Assembly: GCA_035296565.1 (NCBI GenBank)
Contig: DATHAQ010000061.1
Coordinates: 1-34,277, forward strand
Reading direction: 5' to 3'
Source: JACCZR01 sp035296565
Lineage (GTDB): Bacteria; Actinomycetota; Thermoleophilia; Solirubrobacterales; Thermoleophilaceae
Length of the DNA stretch: 34,277 bases
Shown: piece by piece, positions 16,309 to 23,209 of the stretch
How positions within the stretch are numbered: the first letter of the stretch is position 1
Layout: each line of letters begins with the position of its first letter
Program-made: the position numbers and the translations under genes
The notes under the pieces: generated by a model
The model's database searches: none
Told to the model about the DNA's origin: nothing
Seen by the model: the letters and a program-made list of their open reading frames with translations, nothing else

Positions 16309-16800
16309 TCAGCGCGCTGACGGAGGAGTCTCGACGCTCGTTGCCTGCGCTGGGCTATGGACCTCAGGAGGTCGGGCTGAGGCCAGTGTCTCACGCAGCC
16401 CGTCGATGGCCTGCTCCGCCCAGCGCTTGATGAACCAGCGCCCGACCGATTTGTCGAATAGCCGGTACCCGAACGCGGGCGGATGGAGTCCCATCTCCAT
16501 GTCCACGAACGTGCCGCCTTGCGCCGGGGCCAGCAGCCAGCGCTGGAAGCCGCCCGTCGTCGGGCAACTCCACTTCAGTTCCTTGAGCTCGTCGCGCAGG
16601 TCGATGATCCGGGTGTACTCCAACCGCCGCCCGGCGAACTGCCCCATCACCTGGGTATATACGTCCCCGACCTCGAACGTTTCGCCGCGAATCTCTACCG
16701 CGACCGGCCACCAATGAGGGTAGGTGGCGGGGTTCCCTACCAGCGCCCAGACCTCATCCAGCGGCGCATCGAGGTGGGCCTGCGCACGGTAGCCCGACAT
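16309..16800 (-). CDS. SRPBCC-family (polyketide cyclase/START fold) protein
   Basis: 163 residues from ATG 16800 (MSGYRAQAHLDAPLDEVW); a GTG one codon earlier is possible. The opening strand ending in a helix with DEVWALVGNPATYPHWWP, the GDVYTQVMGQ strand, and a long C-terminal helix (IKRWAEQAIDGLRETLA) match the hydrophobic-ligand-binding SRPBCC fold. It is the only gene between the tRNA-Met and the duplicated tRNA 3' half, and is transcribed towards the tRNA. The sequence around it is less GC-rich than the housekeeping block, so it may be an acquired cassette. Ligand unknown. Confidence 0.8.
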   Translation of the reverse strand: MSGYRAQAHLDAPLDEVWALVGNPATYPHWWPVAVEIRGETFEVGDVYTQVMGQFAGRRLEYTRIIDLRDELKELKWSCPTTGGFQRWLLAPAQGGTFVDMEMGLHPPAFGYRLFDKSVGRWFIKRWAEQAIDGLRETLASARPPEVHSPAQATSVETPPSAR

Positions 16801-16901
16801 CACGCGAACTATCGCAGAGCGCGACAGCGACGCGAGACGCCTGGCGGCGCTCCTGCGTCGACGAACCCACGCCTTCGGCCACCCGAATCCATCGCTCCTG
16901 G

Positions 16902-16935
16902 TGGTGAGGCCCCTGGTTCAAATCCAGGCGGAGCT
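16902..16935 (+). repeat. Second copy of tRNA-Met 3' half (possible attR)
   Basis: 33 of 34 bases match 16252-16285 in the same orientation. No acceptor 5' half, D-arm or anticodon loop precedes it, so it is not a working tRNA gene. It begins at the anticodon 3' stem and ends with the acceptor 3' strand, the usual extent of an attachment-site duplication made by a tyrosine recombinase. No integrase gene is present in between. Confidence 0.7.
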
Positions 16936-16950
16936 GTTCGCTCCACCGCT

Positions 16951-17229
16951 TCAGTCGTGCGAATCCTCAAGGTCGGGATACCGGGACCTCCTGCGGCCGA
17001 CCTCGCGGCCATTGAGCCAGAGCCGCCCGCCGGCCGGGCTCCCGCCCTCGCTCGACTGGTCGAGCCATGCCTGGAGACCTGTGATCTCCTCGCTGGTGAC
17101 CTGCAACCGGGCATACGCCTTGATCTCGTTCGGGGTGCCGATCAGCGCACGCCAGTCCTCGCTAAGTCTGGCTTCCTCAACTAGCGCAGCATCCAACTGC
17201 CGCACCGCCGCATCACGTTCGGTGGTCAT
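16951..17229 (-). CDS. Hypothetical protein, 92 aa
   Basis: Begins at ATG 17229 (MTTERDAAVRQLDAALVEE) with a purine-rich GGAAGG about 10 nt upstream. The first half is charged and probably a coiled coil (AAVRQLDAALVEEARLSEDW), followed by a helix around LQVTSEEITGLQAWL and a short C-terminal part with GGRLWLNGREVGRRRSRYPD. No family is recognised and no catalytic motif is visible. A much longer frame through the same stretch up to 18186 is spurious: it runs antisense to the STAS and arsR genes. The gene lies just outside the tRNA-half duplication. Confidence 0.55.
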   Translation of the reverse strand: MTTERDAAVRQLDAALVEEARLSEDWRALIGTPNEIKAYARLQVTSEEITGLQAWLDQSSEGGSPAGGRLWLNGREVGRRRSRYPDLEDSHD

Positions 17230-17538
17230 CGCCGTCTGCCTTCCGACCTCTCTCGAGAGGGGCGCGCGAAGGAAAGAGAGGGTGAGACCCGACCCGCGAT
17301 CCGAGACTCTGGACAGTAGTCCTTTCGGGCCACGACGCCCGAAGGCCGCGCCATGAGGGTCTGGCGCACCGCCGCCAGCTGGGGCACCCTCGGCTCGGAA
17401 GTAGGGCAAGTCATCGAGACGCTCCAACTGCTCGGACCGGAGCGATTCGCCGACAAGGAGAAGTGCAGGACGCACTGGCCTCGCAGCGGACCCCGTGATA
17501 GGTCGCCGTGTGAAGAGTCCCGTGAGACGATCGTCTTG
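17230..17538 (+). other. Divergent intergenic region without a gene
   Basis: About 309 bp between the minus-strand hypothetical gene and the STAS gene. An open plus-strand frame runs from 17353 into the STAS gene, but its first 62 codons have no family resemblance and I leave them out. The palindrome CTCTCGAGAG lies at about 17253-17262, 20-30 bp upstream of the hypothetical gene start, and could be an operator. No RNA gene seen. Confidence 0.4.
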
Positions 17539-17865
17539 ATGACCTGGCATCTGAGTGCGGAGGTCAGCCTGGGCAACGGGTCCGTGCGGTCGACCGTCGT
17601 GAGAGCGCACGGCGAGATCGACGCGCTGACGGCCGGTCGCTTCGCCGAGACCCTGAGTACGGCCGCCGCGGAGGCCGAGGGGTCCCTTCTCATTGACCTG
17701 GAGAAGGTCGACTTCATCGACGTCAAGGGGTACGTCGCGATTCTCAACGCCGAGCGCAAGATGCGAGCGCGCGGAGGTGAGGTGCTCGTCGTCTCCGATC
17801 GCCCGACGGTCCGGCGCATCTTCAACCTGCTCGACCCGCGAGGCCGCGTGCGGGTCTGCCCGTAG
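17539..17865 (+). CDS. STAS-domain protein (anti-sigma factor antagonist-like) lacking the phospho-serine
   Basis: 108 residues from ATG 17539 (MTWHLSAEVSLGNGS). The STAS fold is clear: first strands ending in RAHGEIDALTAGRFAETL, the conserved SLLIDLEKVDFIDVKGYVAIL, then MRARGGEVLVVSDRPTVRRIFNLL. In SpoIIAA/RsbV the segment is D-S-S-G with the second Ser phosphorylated by the anti-sigma kinase; here it reads D-V-K-G, so the site is absent and the protein cannot be switched by that reaction. It could act as a constitutive antagonist or as an unrelated STAS binding module. No sigma or kinase gene is adjacent; it lies 75 bp before the ars operon, same strand. Confidence 0.82.
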   Translation: MTWHLSAEVSLGNGSVRSTVVRAHGEIDALTAGRFAETLSTAAAEAEGSLLIDLEKVDFIDVKGYVAILNAERKMRARGGEVLVVSDRPTVRRIFNLLDPRGRVRVCP

Positions 17866-17940
17866 AGCCAGGTCGCGCCGAAACCGGACGCCAGAGGGGC
17901 TATATAGGCGGATGGCGATGTAACCTGCTACGGTCGCAGC
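17866..17940 (+). promoter_or_regulatory. Probable promoter/operator region of the ars operon
   Basis: 75 bp between the STAS gene and arsR, locally AT-richer than its surroundings. TATATA at 17901-17906 and TAACCT at 17921-17926 (fits TANNNT) are candidate -10 elements. ArsR repressors normally bind over their own promoter, so the operator is expected here, but I cannot point to a convincing inverted repeat. Confidence 0.35.
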
Positions 17941-18297
17941 TTGCCCGCGATCGAGCTCGAGCTCGCCCCCAAGACGAAGCGTCCCGTCGGCGAGCCGTGT
18001 TGCGAGCCGATCGCGCTGCCGACGGTCGACGGCGCGAAGGCGGCCCGGCTCGCCCGGCTGGCGAAGGTACTCGGTGACCCCACGCGCCTGCAGCTGGTCG
18101 ACGTCCTGCGCTCCCACGCCGGCGAGGTGTGCGTGTGCGAGCTCCAGCCGCTCTTCGACATCAAGCAGTCCACGCTCTCCGAACACCTCAAGAAGCTGCG
18201 TGACGCCGGGGTGGTGGGCGTTGAACGGCGCGGGCTGTGGGCCTACTACTACGTCAACCCCGAGTCCTTGGAGGAGCTGTCGACATGGCTGAGCTAG
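17941..18297 (+). CDS. arsR: ArsR/SmtB-family arsenic-responsive repressor
   Basis: 118 residues from TTG 17941. A winged helix-turn-helix is visible: LAKVLGDPTRLQLVDVL, the recognition region FDIKQSTLSEHLKKL, and the wing RRGLWAYYYVNPE. The metalloid site C-x-C (Cys64, Cys66) lies in GEVCVCEL at the start of the helix where E. coli ArsR has its Cys cluster; an additional CC pair (Cys20, Cys21) in GEPCCEP could supply a third thiolate. It should release DNA on binding As(III) or Sb(III). Its last 13 bp overlap arsM, so it heads and controls a five-gene operon. Confidence 0.93.
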   Translation: MPAIELELAPKTKRPVGEPCCEPIALPTVDGAKAARLARLAKVLGDPTRLQLVDVLRSHAGEVCVCELQPLFDIKQSTLSEHLKKLRDAGVVGVERRGLWAYYYVNPESLEELSTWLS

Positions 18298-19064
18298 GCG
18301 ATCGGGTGCGCGAGCAGGTGCGGGAGAGGTACGCGACGGCGGCCCGGACGGCGGCCACGGGTGGGCCCGCGTGCTGTGGTCCTGCGGGGGACTGCTGCGG
18401 GCCCTCGGGCGTCGAGTTGAGCGACGAGGAGGGCAACCAGGTCTTCGGGTCGTCGCTGTACGCCGGCGAGGAGGCGCCCGACGCCGCGGTGCAGGCCTCG
18501 CTCGGCTGTGGCGTTCCCACTGCGGTGGCCGATCTGCACGAGGGCGAGACGGTCCTCGACCTCGGGTCGGGGGCCGGCGCGGACGTGCTCATCTCGGCGC
18601 GCCGAGTCGGCCCGGCCGGCAGGGCGATCGGCCTCGACATGACCGACGAGATGCTCGACCTCGCACGCCGCAATGCCGCCGACGCCGGCGCGGAGAACGT
18701 CGAGTTCGTCAAGGGCTACCTCGAGGACATCCCGCTCCCCGACGCGTCGGTGGACGTCATCGTCTCCAACTGCGTCATCAACCTCGCCGCCGACAAGACC
18801 GATGTCCTGGCCGAGGCAGCGCGCGTCCTGCGGCCGGGCGGGCGGTTTGCGGTCAGCGACGTGATCGCCTCCCTGGAAATGGACGACGCGACCCGTGCCG
18901 ACATGGAGCAGTGGACCGGCTGCGTGGCCGGCGCCCTCACCGAGGAGGAGTTCGAGGCGACGCTTCGCGGCGCCGGCTTCGAGGACGTCGAGATCCGCAG
19001 GACTCACGGAGTGCACGAGCACGCCAGCGCGGCGATCGTGCGCGCCCGCAAGCCGGCGACGTAG
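18285..19064 (+). CDS. arsM: Arsenite S-adenosylmethionine methyltransferase
   Basis: 259 residues from ATG 18285, preceded by GGAG. Methylates As(III) using SAM. The Rossmann methyltransferase core shows VLDLGSGAGADVLI (SAM loop) and VGPAGRAIGLDMTDEM. The arsenic-binding Cys residues typical of the family are all present: Cys75 in SLGCGVP, Cys163 in VSNCVINL and Cys213 in TGCVAGAL. The N-terminus carries two CC pairs (Cys30-31 and Cys37-38), often seen in bacterial ArsM. A longer in-frame start at 18237 is rejected because it only overlaps arsR. Products would be methylarsenicals, which may be volatile. Confidence 0.95.
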   Translation: MAELGDRVREQVRERYATAARTAATGGPACCGPAGDCCGPSGVELSDEEGNQVFGSSLYAGEEAPDAAVQASLGCGVPTAVADLHEGETVLDLGSGAGADVLISARRVGPAGRAIGLDMTDEMLDLARRNAADAGAENVEFVKGYLEDIPLPDASVDVIVSNCVINLAADKTDVLAEAARVLRPGGRFAVSDVIASLEMDDATRADMEQWTGCVAGALTEEEFEATLRGAGFEDVEIRRTHGVHEHASAAIVRARKPAT

Positions 19065-19074
19065 TCAGCCCGCC

Positions 19075-19914
19075 TTGCCCGAGGACGGCCTGCAGCTCAA
19101 CGACCCCCAGACGCTCTACCGGCGCTGGGAAGCCGAACAGTGGTCGCCGTTCGAAATCGACCTCGGCGCCGACAGGCGGCAGTGGCAGGAGATGAAGGGC
19201 CCCGAGCGGGAGCTCGTGTTCTTCGCCCTCTCCTCGCTGATGGTGGCCGAGGAGCGGATCACCGCCAAGTTCTCCGGTCTGGTGGGAGCCCAGGCGCCCG
19301 AGGAGGAGACGACCTTCCTCGCCACCCAGCAGGTCGACGAGGCGCGTCACATGCAGTTCTACGCGCGCTTCCAGGACGAGGTCATCGCCGCCCCCGACGT
19401 CATTGCAGCGCACGTCGCCCGCGCTCGCGAGCAAGTCTCCGGCGCCTTTCGCCACATCTTCGACGAGGCACTAGTCGAGGCGCACGAGGCCCTCGTGGCC
19501 GCGCCGGCTGACCGGGCGGCCAAGGTCCGCTTCGTGACCCTCTATCACCTCGTCCTGGAGGCCACGCTCGGCCTGACCTCGTTCAGGTTCATCACCGACC
19601 ACCTGCGCCGCGAGGAGCTCCTGCCGGGCTTTGTCGAGGGCTACTCGAAGATCCACCATGACGAGACCCGCCACATCGGCTATGGGATGTGGTTCCTGCG
19701 TGAGGCGGTCAGCTCGGATCCTCAGGCCGCTGGGGTGCTGCGTGAGACCCTGCGCGAGCTGCTGCCCTCCGTCGCGGAATCACTTCAGCCGCCGGGCGGC
19801 GGCGACGGCGAGGTCCTCGGGATGAGCCAGGAAGACATCCGCGGCTTCGCCCTGGAGGGCCTGACGCGCCGGCTGAAGATCATCGGCGTGCCCATCGAGA
19901 CCCTCGGTGACTGA
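19075..19914 (+). CDS. R2-like ferritin-fold diiron protein
   Basis: 279 residues from TTG 19075, 10 bp after arsM. The four-helix ferritin-like diiron pattern of ribonucleotide reductase R2 and R2-like oxidases is complete: Glu in MVAEERITAKF, ExxH in QQVDEARHMQFY, Glu in HLVLEATLGLTSF, ExxH in HHDETRHIGYG. The Tyr four residues after the first ligand His lines up with the radical Tyr of class I R2, and the protein is shorter than R2 (usually 320-375). No R1 (nrdA/E) gene is near, and the gene is embedded in the ars operon, with its stop overlapping the channel gene by 8 bp. A role as an oxidase acting on arsenicals is speculation; a stray R2 paralogue is the alternative. Confidence 0.82.
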   Translation: MPEDGLQLNDPQTLYRRWEAEQWSPFEIDLGADRRQWQEMKGPERELVFFALSSLMVAEERITAKFSGLVGAQAPEEETTFLATQQVDEARHMQFYARFQDEVIAAPDVIAAHVARAREQVSGAFRHIFDEALVEAHEALVAAPADRAAKVRFVTLYHLVLEATLGLTSFRFITDHLRREELLPGFVEGYSKIHHDETRHIGYGMWFLREAVSSDPQAAGVLRETLRELLPSVAESLQPPGGGDGEVLGMSQEDIRGFALEGLTRRLKIIGVPIETLGD

Positions 19915-20572
19915 CGGCGCCCTGCTGCGGCGTGCCACCGCGGAGGGTCTGGGAACGTTCGCCCTGGTCTTCGCGGGTTGCGGAGCGATCGTCACGGACG
20001 CTCGCACCGGAGACCTCGGCGCCGTCGGAATCGGCCTGGTCTTCTTCCTCGTGCTCCTGGCCGCGATCGCCTCCCTCGGGCACATCTCGGGCGCACACTT
20101 CAACCCCGGGGTGAGCCTCAGCTTCTTTCTGACCCGCCACCTGCCGGCGCGCGATCTGGGCGCATACTGGGCGGCGCAGCTCTCAGGCGCGGTGGCCGCG
20201 GCGCTGCTTCTCCTCGTCGTGTGGCCCGGCCATCCGGCGGACCTCGGAGCGACGGAGCCCGCGGTGGCCGTCGGCCGCGCGCTGCTCATCGAGGCCGTCC
20301 TGACGGCGTTTCTGATGCTCGTGATCATGAGCGTCGCGACTGACACGCGCGCCGTAGGGGCTCCCGCCGCGCTCGCCATCGCCGCCGCGGTGGGCCTGGC
20401 CGCGATCGCCTTCGGCCCGCTGACGGGCGCGTCGCTGAACACCGCGCGCTCGTTCGGACCGGCGTTGGCCGCCGGCCAGTGGCAGGACTTCTGGATCTAC
20501 GTGGCGGGCCCGCTCATCGGCGCGCCGCTCGGTGCGTTCGCCTATCGGTTCGTGCGCGGGGAGCAGGGCTGA
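19907..20572 (+). CDS. MIP-family channel (aquaporin/aquaglyceroporin-like)
   Basis: 221 residues, six membrane helices plus two re-entrant loops. The GTG start at 19907 overlaps the diiron gene. Loop B reads SGAHFNPGVS and loop E reads GASLNTARSFGP, so the two canonical NPA boxes are NPG and NTA; the selectivity-filter Arg after the second box is kept. In ars operons such channels (AqpS in Sinorhizobium) let As(III) run out down its gradient once ArsC has reduced arsenate, replacing an ArsB/Acr3 pump. No arsB or acr3 is present here, which fits that role. It is coupled to arsC by a TGATG overlap. Confidence 0.9.
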   Translation: MTDGALLRRATAEGLGTFALVFAGCGAIVTDARTGDLGAVGIGLVFFLVLLAAIASLGHISGAHFNPGVSLSFFLTRHLPARDLGAYWAAQLSGAVAAALLLLVVWPGHPADLGATEPAVAVGRALLIEAVLTAFLMLVIMSVATDTRAVGAPAALAIAAAVGLAAIAFGPLTGASLNTARSFGPALAAGQWQDFWIYVAGPLIGAPLGAFAYRFVRGEQG

Positions 20573-20967
20573 TGGCCACGGCACTGTTCGTCTGCCTGCA
20601 CAACGCCGGGCGCTCGCAGATGAGCCAGGCGCTCTTCGAGCGCGCCGCGGAGGGCCGCCACACCGCGCTCTCGGCGGGAACGACGCCCGCCGACCGCGTT
20701 CACCCCGAGGTCGTGGACGTCATGCTGGAGCTGGGCGTCGACCTCGCAGGCCGCACCCCCCGCCGCCTCAGCGACGACCTGGCGCGCGCAGCCGACGTGG
20801 TCGTGACCATGGGCTGCGGCGACGCGTGCCCGGTCATTCCCGGCAGGCGCTACGTCGACTGGGACCTACCCGATCCGAAGGGCCGCCCCCGCGAGGAGGT
20901 GCGGGCGATCCGCGACGAGATCGCGGGCCGCGTCGAGCAGCTCGTCGCCGAGCTCGACGCGGCGTAA
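20572..20967 (+). CDS. arsC: Arsenate reductase, low-molecular-weight tyrosine phosphatase type
   Basis: 131 residues from ATG 20572. Reduces arsenate to arsenite. The phosphatase P-loop C-x5-R is FVCLHNAGRSQMSQ (Cys8 to Arg14), followed by the DWDLPDP acid loop (catalytic Asp) and a redox pair in MGCGDACPVIPG (Cys82 and Cys86), close to the Cys82/Cys89 pair of the thioredoxin-coupled enzyme of S. aureus. Arg-rich PRRLSDDLA precedes these. The reductant may be thioredoxin or, in actinomycetes, mycothiol/mycoredoxin; the sequence does not decide. It is the last gene of the ars operon. Confidence 0.94.
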   Translation: MATALFVCLHNAGRSQMSQALFERAAEGRHTALSAGTTPADRVHPEVVDVMLELGVDLAGRTPRRLSDDLARAADVVVTMGCGDACPVIPGRRYVDWDLPDPKGRPREEVRAIRDEIAGRVEQLVAELDAA

Positions 20968-21018
20968 GCGAACTTCTCGGTCCGGGCCCTCCAGAAGCGG
21001 ATCGCCCGTGTCGGGCAT

Positions 21019-21041
21019 GCGCAATTCGTCAGCCCGCTGAG
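21019..21041 (+). repeat. 23-bp intergenic direct repeat, copy 1
   Basis: Starts GCGCAATTCGTCAG and recurs at 21135-21157 with one mismatch (C/G at position 15). It lies in the 228-bp convergent gap between arsC and the rhodanese gene, which holds no gene. A 5-bp hairpin GCCCG/CGGGC (21004-21016) just upstream and a palindrome CTCCCGGGAG (21047-21056) just downstream may form a two-way termination region. Confidence 0.6.
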
Positions 21042-21134
21042 GGGTTCTCCCGGGAGGGCCCCCGCACACCCGCGGTCCGCTCGGCTCCCCGGGGCTCGAA
21101 ACCCGAGGCGCCCGGTGACCAGCGCACCCCTCCC

Positions 21135-21157
21135 GCGCAATTCGTCAGGCCGCTGAG
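21135..21157 (+). repeat. 23-bp intergenic direct repeat, copy 2
   Basis: Second copy, 116 bp from the first, followed by GC-rich palindromic sequence (GCCCGCGGGC at 21182-21191) just before the stop of the minus-strand rhodanese gene. Role unknown; a dispersed intergenic repeat or a duplicated terminator are both possible. Confidence 0.6.
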
Positions 21158-21195
21158 CGTTTCCCCGAGGGCCCCGCCCGCGCCCGCGGGCCCGC

Positions 21196-22566
21196 TCAGC
21201 GCTCGACGGGCCCGCCCGCTCGCTCCCAGGCCTCCACGCCGCCGCCCACTACGTGCAGGACGTGCCGGGCGCCGTGGCGCCGGAGCAGGCTGGCGGCCGT
21301 GCCGGCGCGCTGGCCCGACGAGCACAGGGCCGCGGCCGGCGCCTCGGGGTCGAGGTCGGCCGGCAGGGCGTGGAGGTCGTGATAGGGCACCAGCAGCGAG
21401 CCGGCGATGTGGCCCTCGTCCCACTCCGAGCGCTCGCGGACGTCCACGATCTGCAGCTCGGGGTCGCTCTGTGCGCGCGCATGCAGCTCGCCGGCGTCGA
21501 TGCGCTCGATCGCCTGGGCTGTCCGTCCCTCCTCGCGCCAGCTCGTCATGCCCCCGGCCAGGTAGCCGCCGACCTGGTCGATCCCCACGGCCGCAGCCAG
21601 CTCGGCCGCCTCCAGGGCCTCGGCGTCGTCGCGGCCGACCAGGAGGACCTCCTGGTCGCGCTCGACGAGCCAGGCCAGCTTGGAGCCGAAGCCCGCCCGC
21701 AGCGCCGTGATGGACACTGCGCCGGGCACGTGCGCGTCGTCGAACTGCGAGTCGGTGCGGACGTCCACCACCAGGGCGCCGGCCCGGCCGTGGACCTCGA
21801 GCTGCCGCGGCGTCAGCGGGCCCGGCAGCTGCCACTCGGAGCGAAGCGGGCCGCGGTTGCGCGCCACGATGTCCTCGAAGCGCGGCGGTTGCGGGCCCAG
21901 CTCGGCCAACGAGTCGCGCACGAAGCCCTCCTCCTCGGCGGCGAGGCGGGCGTTGTGTTCGCGCTCGTAGCCGATGCTGGAGGCGACCTTGCGGTCCATC
22001 CCCGAGCCGCCGCACAGTGAGCCGCCGAGGTGGCCGGGCCATACCTCGGTGTGCGGCGGGAGGTCGAGCAGCCGCTCGTGCACCGAGCGGAAGATCTCGC
22101 GCGCGCCCTCCTCGGGCTCGACGGCCAGGTCCGGGCGGCCCGTATCGCCCACGAACAGCGCGTCGCCGGTCAGCACCGCCCAGGGCTCCGAGCCGCGAGC
22201 GCGGTCGATCACCAGGAAGGAGGTGTGCTCGGGCCGGTGGCCCGGCGTGGGCACCGCCCGGAGTACCACGTCGCCCAGCTCGAGCTCCCAGCCCTCGTCG
22301 AAGGGCTCGTGCTCGTACTCCACCCCGGCGAGGCGGCTGACGTGGATCGTCGCCCCAGTGGCCGCCGCCAGGCGACCGTGGCCCGAGACGTGGTCGGCGT
22401 GGTTGTGCGTCTCGACCACGTGCTCGATGCTCACGCCGCTGTAGCGCGCGAGGCGCAGGTAGTCCTCGACGTGGAGCTTGGGGTCGACGACCGCGGCCAC
22501 CCCGCCGTCGCCGACGAAGTAGGAGGCGCAGCCCAGGTCGTCGTGGATCACCTGGCGGAAGATCAC
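21196..22566 (-). CDS. Metallo-beta-lactamase fold protein with two rhodanese domains (persulfide dioxygenase-like)
   Basis: 456 residues from GTG 22566. Residues 1-230 are a metallo-beta-lactamase domain of the ETHE1/persulfide dioxygenase type: VVETHNHADHVSGHG, PTPGHRPEHTSF, LTGDALFVGDTGRPDL and VWPGHLGGSLCG. Two rhodanese domains follow (about 255-350 and 365-455). The first has LLVGRDDAEALEAA where the active loop would be, with no Cys, so it is probably inactive; the second has ALCSSGQRAG with the catalytic Cys. The combination suggests oxidation of thiol persulfides plus sulfur transfer in sulfide handling. It is convergent with the ars operon and shares no promoter with it. Confidence 0.9.
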   Translation of the reverse strand: MIFRQVIHDDLGCASYFVGDGGVAAVVDPKLHVEDYLRLARYSGVSIEHVVETHNHADHVSGHGRLAAATGATIHVSRLAGVEYEHEPFDEGWELELGDVVLRAVPTPGHRPEHTSFLVIDRARGSEPWAVLTGDALFVGDTGRPDLAVEPEEGAREIFRSVHERLLDLPPHTEVWPGHLGGSLCGGSGMDRKVASSIGYEREHNARLAAEEEGFVRDSLAELGPQPPRFEDIVARNRGPLRSEWQLPGPLTPRQLEVHGRAGALVVDVRTDSQFDDAHVPGAVSITALRAGFGSKLAWLVERDQEVLLVGRDDAEALEAAELAAAVGIDQVGGYLAGGMTSWREEGRTAQAIERIDAGELHARAQSDPELQIVDVRERSEWDEGHIAGSLLVPYHDLHALPADLDPEAPAAALCSSGQRAGTAASLLRRHGARHVLHVVGGGVEAWERAGGPVER

Positions 22567-22591
22567 CAGGGCATTTTGGCGCCTCGGGGGC

Positions 22592-22702
22592 TCAGTGTCG
22601 GCGCCGGCGCCCTCCGCCGCCCTTGAAGAGCTGTCCCAGCGCCCGGAAGGGCGCGGCGATCAAAGTGACGATCGCGTCGAGGATGTTCCGGATGATCCGC
22701 AT
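22592..22702 (-). CDS. 36-aa amphipathic/membrane miniprotein
   Basis: ATG at 22702, TGA at 22594-22592. The sequence begins MRIIRNILDAIVTLIAAPFR, then ALGQLFKGGGGRRRRH. A hydrophobic helix of about 18 residues follows two Arg, and a Gly run leads into a basic tail, so it is probably a single-pass or membrane-lying peptide. A purine-rich GGGTAGGGA lies 9-17 bp upstream. Third codon positions are mostly G or C. It is divergent from the SRPBCC gene (39 bp) and lies 25 bp before the rhodanese gene on the same strand, so it could be its leader partner. No family name known to me. Confidence 0.6.
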   Translation of the reverse strand: MRIIRNILDAIVTLIAAPFRALGQLFKGGGGRRRRH

Positions 22703-22741
22703 GCGTCGGTCCCTACCCCCGCACCGCGCGTAGTAACTCGC

Positions 22742-23197
22742 ATGAGGGTCCACGTCCTCGAGCGTTCCCAGCGCCTGCCCGGCCCACCCGAGGAGGTCTT
22801 CGGCTTCTTCTCGGAGGCCTACAACCTCGAAGACATCACCCCGCCGTTCCTCGGCTTCGAGGTGGTCACACCGAGTCCCGTCGATATGTACGAGGGCGCC
22901 CTCATCGAGTATCGCCTAAAGCTGCACGGCGTGCGGGTGAACTGGCTTACGCGGATCGACGTCTGGCAGCCCGGCGTGCGCTTCGTGGACCGCCAGATCA
23001 GGGGCCCCTACCGCCTCTGGCACCACACCCACGCGTTCGAGCCCGACGGCGACGACACACTGATGCGCGACATCGTGCGCTACGCGCTGCCCCTCGGCCC
23101 GCTCGGCAGCCTGGCCCGCATCCTGCTCGTCCGGCGCGATCTCGACCGCATCTTCGACTTCCGCCAGGCCGAGATCGCACGACGCTTCAATAAGTAA
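22742..23197 (+). CDS. SRPBCC-family protein (ligand-binding cyclase/dehydrase-like)
   Basis: 151 residues from ATG 22742 (MRVHVLERSQRLPGPPEEVF). The first strand, the GPPEEVFGFFSEAYNLEDITPPFLGF helix region, the W-L-T-R-I-D strand, DRQIRGPYRLWHHTHAF, and the final helix FRQAEIARRF fit the SRPBCC superfamily, in the branch often annotated as a cyclase/dehydrase or an oligoketide cyclase. A longer frame starting at 22595 is rejected because it overlaps the divergent miniprotein. The first ABC gene starts 13 bp downstream, so the three form one transcript. Ligand unknown. Confidence 0.85.
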   Translation: MRVHVLERSQRLPGPPEEVFGFFSEAYNLEDITPPFLGFEVVTPSPVDMYEGALIEYRLKLHGVRVNWLTRIDVWQPGVRFVDRQIRGPYRLWHHTHAFEPDGDDTLMRDIVRYALPLGPLGSLARILLVRRDLDRIFDFRQAEIARRFNK

Positions 23198-23209
23198 AGT
23201 AACGAGGTC

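Noticed and set aside
16951..18186. A 411-codon open frame on the minus strand.
   Set aside because: Most of it lies antisense to the STAS and arsR genes with coding bias on the other strand; only its last 92 codons look like a gene.
19075..20967. Whether the ars operon might belong to a mobile element.
   Set aside because: No transposase, integrase or flanking repeat was found at its borders, and its composition matches the surroundings.
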